Origin: Leuctra nigra
Taxonomy: Eukaryota > Arthropoda > Insecta > Plecoptera > Leuctridae
NCBI GenBank assembly: GCA_934045905.1
Contig: OW203765.1
Location: 14,199,409-14,263,408, forward strand
Direction of reading: 5' to 3'
DNA: 64,000 nt
Below the pieces are notes generated by a model. It had not been told where the DNA came from, did no database searches, and was given only the letters and a program-made list of their open reading frames with translations. This document shows, in pieces, positions 33,269-45,638 of the stretch (the first letter of the stretch is position 1; each line of letters opens with the position of its first letter). Made by a program: the position numbers and the translations under genes.

Positions 33269-34059
33269 TGAAAAAAGCAGAAATGTGACTTCCCCCCTGC
33301 CCCCCCCCCCCCCCCCCCCCCCCACCAACGCACGGATGCCAAACAAGACAAAGTGTAATGTAGGTACGTACTTTGGAGGTACCCAAAACAGTTTTCAAAC
33401 CATCCGTGGCAGGGTGCGAAGGGTCTTGTTTGGCTGGCTCATGATCTGCTATTATAGGTAGTGAAATATAATGCAAAAACCTAGTACTATTTTTACATTA
33501 TAAACTTCGCATAACTTCCATACCGTAAAAGTTACCACTCTACAACTTTGCAAGGATGTTAAACATACAATTAGGATACACATATATTTTTTCAAAAAAT
33601 ATCAAAAAATACTTTTTTAAGGGGGGGGGGTCGTTTTAAGGACAAATTTGGGAATCCCCCCACTTTTTTTCATTTTAGTGCCCAAATAAAATTATAGCCA
33701 AATTATTCATTTTAAGATCTTCATTTCTTAAAAGAAATGAAGTCTCTATCACTAACGGTTATAAAAATACAATTGTTTTAAGAAAGCAAGGCCCACCTGA
33801 AAATGACTTTTTGAGGGGCCCGTTTCTCGGACCCCGTTCAAAATATGGAAAAACGCTGAAAGAGCCATGTGTTTCTTTCGGCTTCCTAACATGTGTACCA
33901 AATTTGAACAAAATCGGAGTTGCACATGAAAATCGATTTGCGGTTTTGGCCTGGATTTACCCGTACGTAGTTCAATTGTCTACTCTTTATTTAAAAACAG
34001 AGAAAGCAAACTGTTGTAAGATGTTCCTTCTCTTAGTAACTTGTATTGACTTGTTTCAG
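33269..34059. other. Non-coding; C and G homopolymer tracts
   Basis: A run of more than 20 C (about 33299-33323) and a G9 run (about 33622) occur in otherwise AT-rich intronic DNA upstream of the cyclophilin last exon. The glycine- and proline-rich frames over them are artefacts. Confidence 0.4.
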
Positions 34060-34131
34060 CTGGAATCGTACGGATATCAGAGCGGCAAAACCTCTAAGAA
34101 GATCGTGGTGGTGGATTGCGGTCAACTCTAA
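34060..34131 (+). CDS. Cyclophilin terminal exon
   Basis: After a strong acceptor (GACTTGTTTCAG), 72 bp encode 23 residues LESYGYQSGKTSKK followed by IVVVDCGQL and TAA. This is the conserved cyclophilin A C-terminus (ESxGSxSGKTSKKIxIxDCGxL). Its phase fits an upstream exon ending VVKK, exactly what the array at 23477-24019 supplies. The exons encoding the N-terminal half were not found within the window upstream; they may be outside it, or this may be a partial duplicate. The exon itself is intact. Confidence 0.85.
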   Translation: MESYGYQSGKTSKKIVVVDCGQL

Positions 34132-34402
34132 GCGTCAAAACATTTCCTCTTGGTTTCTGTTGTTCATTCCACTGAATGCTAGTTTATAGGCACCGAGTGT
34201 TCGCCACCAGTGAAAGAAATAAGCAACATCTGTGGGAATGATCTTCAACTGTTTCATTTCTCATTGGTCGTGACCTAGCAACCGATCAAATGGCAACAAA
34301 TGTACTCAAATTATTTCGGAATCAGAACTAAGTCGCGCAAATTAATATTGTGATCAGATTCAGTGAAATTGTGAACACTTTATTATCAATATTTTGTAGG
34401 CG

Positions 34403-34408
34403 AATAAA
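34403..34408 (+). terminator. Candidate polyadenylation signal AATAAA
   Basis: The first AATAAA downstream of the cyclophilin stop codon, 272 bases after it. Another candidate, in GGAATAAAG, occurs near 34651. Inferred by position only. Confidence 0.35.
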
Positions 34409-34431
34409 CATTAGATGTTTAAATTTTAAGA

Positions 34432-35616
34432 ATTGATAATGCGTAATATGTGCAGCAACATAACATATAACTGCAGCAACTTGGACGCCTTGCCAAAGGT
34501 AAGCTTCCTTCCCACAGATTAGGTGGCTCTGTCTGTACTTTTTGCAGCGCTATCTGTAGTCTAAACACGCTGCCTATAGAAGTTGCACACGATTACGACA
34601 CTTTTTTATACTTTGCTTGGACTTGTTTCTGTGTATTTTACTGTTCATGGAATAAAGTTCAGAGAAGTCAAATGCACTGCGTTTGTTTTACATCCAATAT
34701 TCTTCCTTCTTCATTTCTGCACTTCAGAAGCAAAAGTACCAAAGTCAATTTCAATTATTCTTTCGACAAACTGAATAACCAGTATTCCTGTACTATTCAT
34801 TCAACATTTTGTGGTGGAAATTAAGTAATTTCCGGTCATCTTGCTGTCGAGATTGAAATGTCCATGTCTAGCGATCACACCTTTTATGTCAAGATTTTTG
34901 TTGTGAAAATAAACAATGTACATTTTCCAGCCACACATTTGTTTCAAGTCTTTAGGGCTGTTTTCTTAATACATAAAACAAATCATATTTATGGGAATGC
35001 TCATGGAGTTAGGTAAGAAACCTACAGTTCCTACAGAAAGTTACAGTTAGTCCTTCAAAATTAACAAAACATTTTGAAATCTTAATACGCTCGGGACATG
35101 AAAATTACAGATGTATTTGAACATTCGATCGAGATTTTGTTTAATTTTGATCTCGTCGAGAATTTTCTAGACTTGATTTGAAAGAGAATATTTTACTAGT
35201 CGTCTCGCAATAGATTGTTGTCGAACAATGCCGCATTTAATGTCCCGATAAAGTTATTGGTAGGATCTATCAGTAACCTTGACAACAGCCATCTAGAATA
35301 CTAAGCGAGGTTTCTTATCGGGACATTGTTGAATGATTACTTGTTAGATGGCAAGATATCGATCCCGACACGACACATTTGTCATCGGCATTTCCTGTGA
35401 TACTAATTGAAAGAACACAGTGAGAAATCAACAACAATGTGGTTTTGAGCCGATCTCGCTGTCTGTTGCTCGCTGTCAGGTAAAATGGTTTCATTTCTAA
35501 GCTATAATCACTGTTCCGAATGGCTGTTTTGTTGCATCAAGTTTGAAATAAGTGTAGGAGAAACGATGAAGCACAATCAATGAGAAAGACATTGTTTTCC
35601 AATTGTATGCAAAGTC
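34432..35616. other. Non-coding; repeats only
   Basis: Contains the CGAGATTT/ATCGAGATTTTG palindromic family (about 34848-35175) and the small TIR element 35241-35325 (TGTCCCGATAA ends, inverted relative of 236-365). No exons. Confidence 0.45.
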
Positions 35617-36006
35617 TAGTGTTGAGTAGTAACATGATACAAAGTAACATGTTAACTTTTTCAAGTAAAAGTAACTTTTACGTGTTACTTTGAAAATAAA
35701 GTATTTGTATTCGTAACATGTTACAATTATTTGAGTAACTTAACTGATTGTAACATGTTACATAATATTTATACCAAAGTCAATTTTTGAAGGTTAAGAA
35801 ACACTAAATATTTAGAAAATTCCTCTTGGATGGCAATTTTGGTGTCTTTTTTAACTTTATTCGGTTCCTCTCATATTTATTTGTGTATTATTTATGACGT
35901 AATGGGTTCACAGATTTTTAAAAAGTAGGTAACTGAAAGTAACTGCTAACTTTTAAGCAAGTAACTGTAACACTGATACATTTTAAAAGTAACTTTGCCA
36001 ACACTA
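35617..36006. mobile_element. Probable hAT-like MITE with TAGTGTTG ends
   Basis: The ends TAGTGTTGAGTAG and TTGCCAACACTA are inverted. The interior repeats GTAACATGTTAC and AAAAGTAACTTT many times, a dense subterminal-repeat pattern. The flanks GCAAAGTC and GCAAGAAC match at only 5 of 8 positions, so the duplication is doubtful. The end resembles that of 3003-4074. Confidence 0.5.
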
Positions 36007-36529
36007 GCAAGAACATTAGGATTCGTTAGCCATGCCGCTCAATACTCCCTAGTTAATAAATTCAATACAATTGCATCGTATACTTGATAAGTCTCGTCTT
36101 CATTCTTATAGTTGAGACTATATAGTTAACACTGTAGAAGCAGTTCAAGTGAACCAATACATTGGATATTAGCAATACCCTACAAATATGCAGTGTTCTT
36201 GATAATTAAATAGATTTTTTTTATCTATTACCTTCAACCTTGTAGATAATGAAATATTTGTTTATCTATATCTAGATAAAAAAACTTTGTTATCTATTGG
36301 CAATTATCTAGAAAAAAACTACCCAATTCAAAATGCATTTGTGGGTATGAACGATAGCTACAAAATATTCGCAGATGATATGAAAAAGGAAAATCATCTT
36401 CGTTTAGTCGCATTAGTTGGCTTGTTTGGACGGCCCCATATTTTCAAAACTCGAGTTTCGAATTTAGGATTTAAAAATACAATGTAACAGCTTTAGTGTT
36501 GGGTCATTGAAAATCTTTCATTGAAAATT

Positions 36530-37340
36530 TTAAAATTATCTGTGTTCGATGGATGTCAGGAAAAAGTAGTTCGCCGTTACAAGGGATCTGGGGGACCCCC
36601 CCCCCCCCCAGCTAGACCCAGGGCCTTTTTTGAATTTTTGATTCAAAAGAATCGAATTTGAAGCTATTTTATCATTCTTTTCAAAGAAATTTAAAATGTG
36701 TGATATATGCAATATTCTGTGGAAACTTTTAAGACAAATTGTTTTTATAGAATCCTCAATGGCCCCGCAGGGCATTTTTTTTGTTTTTTTATTTAAAAAA
36801 AGGAATCGAATTTGACGCTATTTGGGCACTTTTTCAAAGAAATTTAAAATGTGTGATATATAATATTCTAGGGGAAACTTTAGAGTAAATGAAAATTTTG
36901 TTATTTGATAAAATCCGCAATGGCCCAGCAGGGAAATTTTTGAATTCTAGTAAAAGAGAATCGATTATGAATCGACTTTGGAATACCTTTTGAAAAAGGT
37001 TGCAAGAGCTACATCAATAAGCAATAAGAAAAATCTGTACGTGTTTTGGTATTAAATAGTTTAACGTTATTAAATTTGATTCATGAGGATGATCATGTTG
37101 GACAAATGAGTAAATGAGTTGTCTCATTGGATAATACCTCTGTTCAATTAGTTTTGCAAAACTTGAGAAAATTTAGAGAATTCAACCTCATAATGAAGCA
37201 AATTTGGGAATTTTTGCATCTCTTAATCAACATTTGTGAATATCTGGAGGTGATATCTGGGGGTGTTCAGGATCTCTGGCAGGGGGAGGGGTCCTTTCCC
37301 CCCTCCCCCCCCCCCCCCCCCACCATTCCTACGGGCCTGA
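36530..37340 (+). repeat. Second copy of the CAGGCGCGTAGGAA hAT element, left end lost
   Basis: Collinear with 26430-27200 plus the distal C-rich end at 27740-27773, without the LINE insertion. Shared words are GATGGATGTCAGGAAAA, CAAGGGATCTGGGG, CATGAGGATG, GGACAAATGAGTAAATGAGT and GGATAATACCTCTGTTCAAT. It ends CCATTCCTACGGGCCTG. C tracts of 13 and about 17 bases are included. Confidence 0.65.
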
Positions 37341-37869
37341 CCACGAGTGAGAGCAAATGGCAGTGAATTTAGTTATAAATGTACTCTGTTGTTAAGGTAG
37401 CACGCACAACTGATATCTCATATCTTCCAAATAAGCCTATTTTTGGCAGAGGTATCAATAATCACTATTTACACGATACTGTGAAATATGAACAACTTCT
37501 CGAGTCTAGATTTTGAGATATTGTAGTTATAAATTCCTATTTTTAACATGTAGTCTTATGGGCCATTAAAATCATGACTAATCCATGCTAGTTTTGAGTT
37601 TTGAATTTTACTGAGGTTCAACGTTTTTTAAAAAAACTGATTTCTACAGTACGTTCTCTAGTCGAAGATTATCAGGATCAAGTAGGCCATTTTGCTTCAT
37701 CGGTCTTATAACAGGCTAATTTTTTAATATGTTGTTACAAACAGTCCAAGCAAACCACCATTCAAAATAAGTCAAAATAAAACCATCGGAACATGCCCAA
37801 AACACTATAAACACCCAAAAGGGGGGTCAAAATTTGAAAATTTTAAATCGACCATAACTTTTTCAATTT
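37341..37869. other. Non-coding, unclassified repeat
   Basis: Begins near GTTAAGGTAGCACGC, similar in style to the TTAAGGTGGCGCG start at 31012. Otherwise AT-rich without exons. Confidence 0.35.
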
Positions 37870-38124
37870 CAGTCCGATTTTCACAATCCAAGATAACAGA
37901 CTTATTATGTGAGCTAAATATGTCGCAATTAGTCAACGATTTCACTAGAATTTCAACCATTAAGGATAAAAAAACAAATACTGTTAAAATATCCAGAACA
38001 ACTATTGACTATGTGATTTGTAACACTATCGACATATCCGACTATATTGTGTCACTAATTGATCTACCAATATCAGACCATAAAGTAATAGGAATTAAAT
38101 TAGGAAAACAATTTGTAACCCAGA

Positions 38125-38957
38125 ATGCTGTTGGTAAATGTAAGAAGGGCACTTTTACTTTCTGGGATTATGGAGATATGTTCGGGTGGGGGCAGTGTTA
38201 CACGGAACCGTTTTGTTACGGAATTGCAGACTCGGGACTGGACAGTGTGTGGTACCACACATGGCTCCGGTTCGCAGGTGGACGTAGACCGTGTGCTTGA
38301 CCGGTTTATCTCGGACTTACATTCTGCACTAAATGGATTTGCAGGGAAGAAATCTGTTAGTTTTAAAGAAATCCATGCTAATAACAAATGGTTTGACAGT
38401 TCTGTCAGGACAGCAGTAAGACTTAAAAATAGCCTGTATAAAGCAGCAAAGACGTCTAACACGCTGAATGACTTGGAAACTTATAAGAAACAAAGGAATC
38501 TAGTAGTTAAGTTAATAAGAGATAAGAAAAAGGCATACTTTGCAGACAAGTTCGAGGAGAAAAAGGGAAATTCAAAGGAAATGTGGAAATTACTAAAAAC
38601 TTTTTATTCTGGCAAAAACAACCTAAATTATAATGAGCTATACTTTAACAACAAAAAAATTCTTGGTACTGCAAATATTGCAGAACAGTTTAACTCCTAT
38701 TTTGTTCAGAGTGTCTCTGAAATAGTCACGAATATTCCAATCTCTGAGGACTTGGATAAATTCCTTTGTAATATTAAGCTAAATGAAAATGAAAACACTC
38801 TGGATACCTATATAAAAATATCCCATACACAGGTTTTTAAGGTGTTAAAAGAAATGAAAGATACCGCGCCTTGGGAGGACGGAATAAATAGGAAAATATT
38901 ACTTATTACATTGTCTGTACCCGAAGTTTGTTCATTTCTTTTGTCTATTATAAATGA
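38125..38957 (+). pseudogene. LINE ORF2, segment before the insertion
   Basis: Open frame covering the region between endonuclease and reverse transcriptase, ending at SFLLSIIND, where the next bases belong to the inserted element. The translation past 38957 (PIKNTPCKN) is element sequence. Lysine-rich segments (IRDKKKAYFADKFEEKKGN) are usual here. Confidence 0.7.
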
Positions 38958-39336
38958 CCCCATAAAAAACACTCCGTGTAAAAATACCAGCCAAGTCTCT
39001 TAACTATAAAAAAATAGAAGAAATCTAAAAATTCAGCACTGAAAAGTAGTGATATCAAAAAAAGGGCCAAGTCAAAACTTCATTTTAAAAACCAAAATAT
39101 ACTTGGCGCATCGTGTATATAGTAGTATAGTATATGCCAGAAATTAAATGTCCTATAATGCCCTTAAAAACGATGCGCCAAGTATATTTTAGTTTTTAAA
39201 ATGAAGTTTTGACTTGGCCCTTTTTTTGATATCACTACTTTTCAGTGCTGAATTTTTAGATTTCTTCTATTTTTTTTATAGTTAAGAGACTTGGCTGGTA
39301 TTTTTACACGGAGTGTTTTTTATGGGGATATCAATA
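38958..39336. repeat. Near-perfect foldback (inverted repeat), 3' part of the element
   Basis: The arms start CCATAAAAAACACTCCGTGT and include CCAGCCAAGTCTCTTAAC, TCAGCACTGAAAAGTAGTG and ACTTGGCGCATCG. They meet around an AT-rich loop near 39112-39170. The arms are almost identical, so copies must be young or corrected against each other. Related copies: 63228-63585 (whole) and 46722-46926 (one arm). Confidence 0.8.
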
Positions 39337-39498
39337 ATTTTTTTAGTTTATTTACACAACTTGTTCCTAACTTGTGACTTATTCCTTTAAAAAAATAGGC
39401 AATTTCCGAATTGGGTACTACGAAAAATTGTGTTTGGTACTAAATATAAGCTTAAAATGATATTCCATGAAGAATTGCGAAAGCATCGTTCCAATAGG

Positions 39499-40639
39499 CA
39501 GTGTTTTTCCTTATCTAGATAAAGTTATCTAGATAACTCATCTAGATAACTTTCTGTTATCTATTATCTTATCTAGATAAATATTTCATCATTTATCTAT
39601 TATCTTATCTAGATAAATAAATCTGTTATCTATTATCTAAATCCCAAATAATAGATAACAATAATTTAATATTGCTTTTCAACCAAATTAATTACACAGT
39701 GTCTAAAAAAATGTATTTTTTGTTAAATATTATCCCGCGATTTATTCAAAACGCCATCACTGCCACAGTTTTTTAGCTGTGGCATGAAACCTTATATCAA
39801 CAAGTGTGTTCAAAGTATTCTTGTCTTGAATCTAAGGATTACAACTTAATTGAGTAATTAAAAAATGTGGCTGGAGCGATCGAGGTATAGGTAGTCTCAG
39901 ATCTTCATAATTTTTTGTGTAGGTACTTGTATTCATGATAATATGATATGGCATGATATTCATGCCATGTATGGCATGACGCAATCCCTGAAAAAATTAT
40001 AAACTTCTCGTGTCTAGTTTTTTAGATAATTTGAGTTTTCTCCCCCGTGTTTTCTTATGGCAGCCAAGTAAAATCGAGACATTTTTAAGCTATGATGAAG
40101 TTCTAATTTTTTTGTAGGTACCGAGAGATTTGAACAAAAATCATTTTTTCTTGTAGATATATACGGACGTACGTACTATCAGGAAAAAATTGAAAACAAT
40201 ACCAACGTGTGCTATTTTAAAAGTTAGACACCAAATTAGAAATGATTTTACTAAAATCCACATAAAATAACATAAAATTGAAACCTCACTTTTGGACTGG
40301 AGTTGCAAACTAAAATACATTAAAAGAATCGTTTATACTTAAATATAGGTAGTTGAAATATTGGAAAACGTTTTTTGAACTTACCTATACCTACTTTCAA
40401 GATTTTTTATTTATAAGTCGATCGCTCCAGCAACCTGTTTTGCAAAATTAGTTCACGCATTTTCCCTAAAACTACTCTATTTAAATTATCTTATCTATTA
40501 TCTAGATAACTGAGAGTTATCTATTATCTTATCTAGATAATGTCTTAAAAAATTATCTATTATCTTATCTAGATAACAAAAAAACTGAGTTATCTCATCT
40601 TTATCTAGATAATTTTTTTTGTTATCTGGAAAAACACTG
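39499..40639. mobile_element. hAT-like element, CAGTGTTTTTCC, TSD CCAATAGG
   Basis: The ends CAGTGTTTTTCCTTATCTAG and ATCTGGAAAAACACTG are flanked by an exact 8-bp duplication CCAATAGG (39491-39498 and 40640-40647). Both subterminal regions (39510-39660 and 40480-40625) are packed with TTATCTAGATAA-type palindromes, probable transposase binding sites. Similar TTATCTAGATAA words at 36200-36310 may be a fragment of the same family. The middle (39882-40330) is a copy of the 31012 repeat. Confidence 0.85.
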
Positions 40640-42008
40640 CCAATAGGTCCAACCGTTTTCGAGCTATGGCATCACTTCCTTTTTTAAAAATGGCGGCTGA
40701 AATTACTGCCACCTAGAATTTATTTTTATAAATGTTAAGTATCATTATAAGCTTTCTGAATATGTAGTTATTGTAGTAAGAGGTGATTCAAGTCTGATTC
40801 TTCATTTTTATGACGTCATTTCCGGTTTCGGTAATAGTAAATGTATATTTTGACTATTTATATTCCTTAAAGATGACCGTCTGAATCATTTGGCGATAGT
40901 TTTATTCCGATCGGTGTAGCCGTTTTCGAGATATGACGTCACTTCCGGTTTCAAAATGGCGGCTTCCGGTTGGTTTTATAAAAAGGCACCTCAGACGCCA
41001 AAAGTGCACATGTGGTAAAAATTTCAAGTCAATCGGTTTTGCCGTTTAGGCTGTGGCGGTGATAGCGGTGTTTCGTGATATCATCAGATAGGTTTTAAAA
41101 GGGGTGTAATTTCACTGTTTTCACGGCCCTCTAGCTCGCAAATGGCATAACTTGTTGTTCCCGAATTTGGTATAAGTAGTGGGGTGGGCCATAGCTCGAA
41201 ATTAAGATATTTCGCAACAATGTGAGATTTTCCAATTTTAAGATCCAGTAGGCCGAAAATGCCATGTTGTTGCTTACAGTAAAAGTGTTTGGTCTGCTCC
41301 TCAGTTTATTAGGCATTTACGGTATGTTGAGTGAGTGTGAGTGTACAGTACGACTTGGCTGGGTGGAGCGACCGCTCCACTAGATTCTTTGAACTCGGGC
41401 CTAGTCCCGTCACAATTAAAAGTATCTATTATAACACCGGTTCCTAAAGTAGCCCAGGCTATTGACGGAGAAAATTTTAGACCAATAAATTCGTTACATA
41501 TTATAGATAAAATACTTGAAACATTGGTTAAAAACCAACTTACAAATTTCATAAATAACAACAATATATTAGTAAATGAGCAGTCTGGTTTCAGGCCATT
41601 ACATAGCTGTGAGACCGCAGTCCAGTATGTAGTAAATGACCTTAAATTGAAAATCCAGAACCAGTGCTACACCAGAGCAATTTTCATTGACCTTAAGCGT
41701 GCGTTTGATACAATTGACCGTGATATACTTATTCAAAAACTACAAAAATATGGCTTTCGCGGAATTGTTTTAAAATGGATGACCTCATACCTTTCGGAAC
41801 GGTATCAAAAAGTTAAATTGTGCAACTACGAATCTGCAAGGGTGGAAAATAACACAGGTATCCCCCAGGGGTCAATCCTGGGACCACTTCTTTTTATCCT
41901 GTACATAAACGATATTAGCAAAAATTTTAAACACTCTACTATTCACCTATATGCTGACGATGCCGTACTTATTTGTAGTGGCATAGACCCGATACAAGTG
42001 CATAGTAA

Positions 42009-42349
42009 TGTGGGAATCACAAGGCGCGGGGAACAAGATGAACACTGACACAGTAATTATGCAAAAGGTTTATAATTGGCGAAAGGTACAAAGTAATGAC
42101 AAAGACAGTTGGGTAAAGACGACGAGTGAATCCGCGTGGAAAAGTCTTCCGCTGGGACGTCTCTCTTCTCCCTCGTCGGTCTGTGTTCTGCCGCGGCGTG
42201 GGCAGCGCCAACCCCTCCCAACTCTCACCTCTACTGCGCAGGTTCCGATGTGTAGTTTGCAGGCGGGGATGTTGGCTCGCCTGCATGATTCAAGGACAGG
42301 CGGGAACCGGTCTACTGCGTGAGGGAAGGTTTGGTGCTGGTCCGCCACA
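42009..42349 (-). repeat. 3' LTR of the gypsy element
   Basis: On the minus strand it begins TGTGGCGGACCAGC and ends GATTCCCACA, so it has TG..CA ends with inverted TGTGG/CCACA. Just upstream is a polypurine-like tract ACTGGGGGGGAG, the expected second-strand primer site. 341 bp. The boundary is inferred because no partner LTR is present to compare. Confidence 0.65.
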
Positions 42350-45300
42350 GGACTCCCCCCCAGTGTCGGAATGTAGTGACGGCACGATGATAACTGCGTG
42401 CTCAGTCGCGCAGTCTTGCGGGGAAGTGAACGTGGCGTCCTCGTCGAGTTGTGGTTGGTAGGGCTGCATGTCGCACGTCCCCGGTGGTCTTCGTGGGCCC
42501 ATGTGGGCGAATTGCCGGTCGTGAAGTTAGCGGCTGACCAACAACGACGTTGGGCGTCCGTTGGGAGTCAGTCCGTGTTTCCGCAGGTTGTTTTACAGGG
42601 TGTTCGTGTAGGACCGGAATGCGGGCTGGCACCGCTGCTGAGGTAGATGCTGTTGGTGGCTTAGTAGGAGTCGACCCGGGATTGGAGGTGCTCCTCGGCA
42701 TGGGTTGTGTAGTGTCGGAGGTTGATTTTGAAGTGTTCGCTGCGGTCGGATCCCTGAGAATGTAGGCCGGCTTCAATCGGTCGATCGATACCACGACCCG
42801 CTGGCTGTTTCGGGCTATAGTGAAGTATTTTTCGTGTCGCGCTATAACCTCGTAAGGACCGTCGTAAGGTGGCTGCAAGGGTGCGCGGACCGCGTCGTGC
42901 CGCACAAAGACGTGTGTGCAGGTTGCAAAATCCTTAAACATGAACACCGAGTGTGAGCCGTGGTGCGACGCGGGGGTCGGTCGAAGCTGGGCGAGACGGT
43001 GCCGTAGGCGTTCTACGTAAGCCGGCGTGGAGTCTGTCCCTCCTGTGGAAGGTGACAGGTATTCGCCCGGTAGGCGGAGTGTTGTTCCGTAGACCAGTTC
43101 TGCGGAGGTGGCCTTCAGATCCTCCTTCCAAGAGGCGCGTATGCCCAGCATGACCCACGGCAGGGCTTCAGTCCACTTTTGGTCACCGTGGCACTTGAGG
43201 GCTGCTTTTAGCTGTCGATGCAGGCGCTCAACCATCCCATTCGCTTGGGGATGGTGGGCTGTGGTCCGAATGTGTGACATGCCAGCCATCTTGCTGAGCG
43301 CACGGAAGAGGTTCGACTCGAACTGGCGGCCTTGGTCCGTTGTGACGCGAAGCGGTATGCCGAATCGCTGCATCCAACCCGAGGCGAGAGCGGTGGCCAC
43401 GGTCTCGGCCGTGATGTCAACGATTGGTATCGCTTCGGCCCACCTAGTGAATCGGTCCACGCATGTGAGGATGTACCGGAAACCGTCTGCGACTGCAAGG
43501 GGTCCGACCAGGTCGACATGGATATGCTCAAACCTGCTGTCGGGTGTGGTGAAATGGCCGACTGGCGCTGTTGCGTGGCGCGTGACCTTTGCACGCTGGC
43601 ATGTGATGCAAGCGCGAGCCCACTCTCGGCAGTCCTTGTTCACTGATGGCCAGACAAAACGTTGCGTGATCAGTCTTGTAGATGCTCTGATGCCAGGATG
43701 GGACAGGCTGTGCATGCCATCGAACACCCGGCGTCGTAGCGATTGCGGCACAAACGGTCGTGGAAGCGGTAGTGATGTGTCGCAATGAATGGTGAGACCG
43801 TCGGGGAGTTTCCGTCGATGGATCTGTAGGGCTGAATTCGAGTGCTTCACCGCGCGCAGCTCAGCATCTTCCTTCTGGGCGGCTGCGATGTCGTTGTAGC
43901 TTACTGGGGAAGCGATGGCCTCGATTCGGGATAGGGCATCGGCGACGACATTGTCTCTCCCTGGAATGTGGCGGATGTCTGTAGTGAACTGTCCAATGAA
44001 GTCCAGATGCCGAAACTGGCGCGGGGAGCACTTGTCCGGTCTTTGCTTGAATGCGAATGTCAACGGTTTGTGGTCCGTGTAGACAGTGAACGTTCTTGCC
44101 TCCAACATATGGCGGAAGTAGTGGATGGCGTCATATATGGCTAGGAGCTCCCTGTCGTAAGCACCGTAGTTGCGCTGGGCGGTGTTCAACTTGCGGGAGA
44201 AAAAGGCGAGTGGTTGCCATCCGCGGCTTGTCCTTTGCTGTAGTGCTGCGCCGACGCTGGTGTCCGAGGCATCTGCAACTACTGCCAGTTCCGCGTTGAT
44301 GTCGGGGTGTGCGAGGAGTGCGGCGCTGGCAAGGTCCTTCTTGCACTGCTCAAAACTGTCTTGCAGGTTTGGCGTCCAGGTGATGGGTGTTTTCCCCTTC
44401 GGGTCGGCGCCAACTAGCAGGCCGTTGAGTGGGGCCTGTGTCTTGGCTGCATGAGGCAGGAAGCGTCGGTAGAAATTTACCATGCCCAAGAACTGTCGGA
44501 GGTGTTTCACCGTGCTCGGTTTTTCGCGTGACAAGATTGCGTCGACCTTCTCTTGCAGAGGCTGGGTGCCTGCCGCGTTTACCGTGTAGCCGAGGAAGGT
44601 AACCTCCGCTGCTCCGAGCACGCACTTTGCTGGGTTTACCACGACGCCGTACTCGGTCAACCGCTCGAAGAGCTGACGAAGATGTTGCTTGTGCTGCTCC
44701 TGGTCGACGGAGGCAACGAGGATGTCGTCGATGTAGGAGTAGCAGAACTCGAGGTCGCGCAGCACCTCGTCAATGAACCGCTGGAACGTCTGGGCGGCGT
44801 TGCGGAGTCCGAAACTCATGACTGGAAACTCGAACAATCCGAATGGCGTCGTGATGGCTGTCTTGTGGATATCTTCGGGGGCTACCGGTAACTGGTTGTA
44901 CGCTCGGACCAGGTCGATGGTGGAAAAGATCGACTTGCCTGCGAGTCGCTGAGCAAAGTCCTGTATGTGCGGTACAGGGTATCGGTCGGGTATAGTCCGT
45001 GCATTCAAGGCGCGGTAGTCCCCGCATGGCCGCCATTGGTCATTCTTCTTGGGTGCTAGGTGTAAAGGGGCAGACCAGCTACTAGAAGAACGTCTGGCCA
45101 CGCCTGACTTGAGCATCGAGTTGAATTCTCGCTTCGCGATGTTGAGGCGGTCTGGGGCTAGCCGTCGAGGTCTGCACGCCGCTGGTGGTCCTGGTGTCGT
45201 GTCGATGTGGTGCATCGTCTTGTGTTGTGGAGCTCGAGGGTTGCCAGAAGGTCGTGTGATGTCCGGGAAAGACGCAAACAGCGCCTTGAAGCCGGAAATG

Positions 45301-45638
45301 GAGTTGCTGTCGTGTGAGACGACCTTGACATGGCCTAGTGGCCCAGTGGACAGTTGCCCATGCACCGCAAGCGTCGTTGTGTCATCCCTCAGCTGCCGTC
45401 GGCGTACGTCGACGAGCAGTCCGTAGTGAGCGAGAAAATCCACCCCGATGATCGGCTGGGAGACGCCGGCGACAACAAAACGCCAAGTGAATTCGCGGCG
45501 CAGTCCCAGATCGAGGGACAAGTTAACTGGGCCGTACGTGTAGATCAGCGATCCGTTTGCTGCCGAGAGGACGTAGGTTGTCTTCCCTGGATGGCCTAAA
45601 ACCATGTCCTGCGGGTAGACGCACAGGTCCGAACCCGT
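42009..45638 (-). mobile_element. Ty3/gypsy LTR retrotransposon, 5' part lost
   Basis: Minus-strand element with an open pol (42402-45647) and one LTR (42009-42349). It inserted in the LINE at 42008. Its 5' LTR, gag and most of protease are missing: at 45638 the sequence changes to the Helitron-like fragment. The whole block is clearly GC-richer than the neighbourhood. The open pol suggests recent arrival. Confidence 0.85.

Larger units (their letters stand above)
38958..41384 (-). mobile_element. Helitron-like element inserted at A^T in the LINE, copy 1
   Basis: Read on the minus strand it starts TCTAGTGGAGCGGTCGCTCC (a short hairpin) at 41384 and ends TTTTATGGGG at 38958. It is flanked by A on its 5' side and T on its 3' side. 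Removing it restores the LINE frame exactly (..IIND-SLNSG..) with no target duplication. That is how Helitrons insert, between A and T with a 5' TC. The usual CTRR 3' end is absent. Instead the 3' end is a foldback of about 380 bp (38958-39336). A hAT element (39499-40639) is nested inside. Other copies: 61826-63590 (full length), 45639-45839, 21031-21091 and a half foldback at 46722-46926. Non-coding. Confidence 0.65.
37870..42008 (+). mobile_element. CR1/Jockey-group LINE, broken by two insertions
   Basis: A 5'-truncated non-LTR element. The endonuclease tail (37920-38300) reads TTIDYVICN and PISDHKVIGIKLG, including the SDH motif. A frameshift near 38200-38290 moves to the frame with FKEIHANNKWFD and the linker region (to 38957). 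After a 2.4-kb insertion (38958-41384) the reverse transcriptase continues in the same frame: FRPINSLHIIDKILE, EQSGFRPLHSCETA, FIDLKRAFDTIDRD, GIPQGSILGPLLF and LYADDAVL. It stops at 42008, where a gypsy LTR begins. The 3' part is missing. The endonuclease would nick target DNA and the RT would copy the RNA; this copy cannot. Confidence 0.8.

Noticed and set aside
42008..45600. Many long plus- and minus-strand frames over the gypsy pol
   Set aside because: Shadows of a GC-rich 1081-codon gene; none shows motifs of its own.
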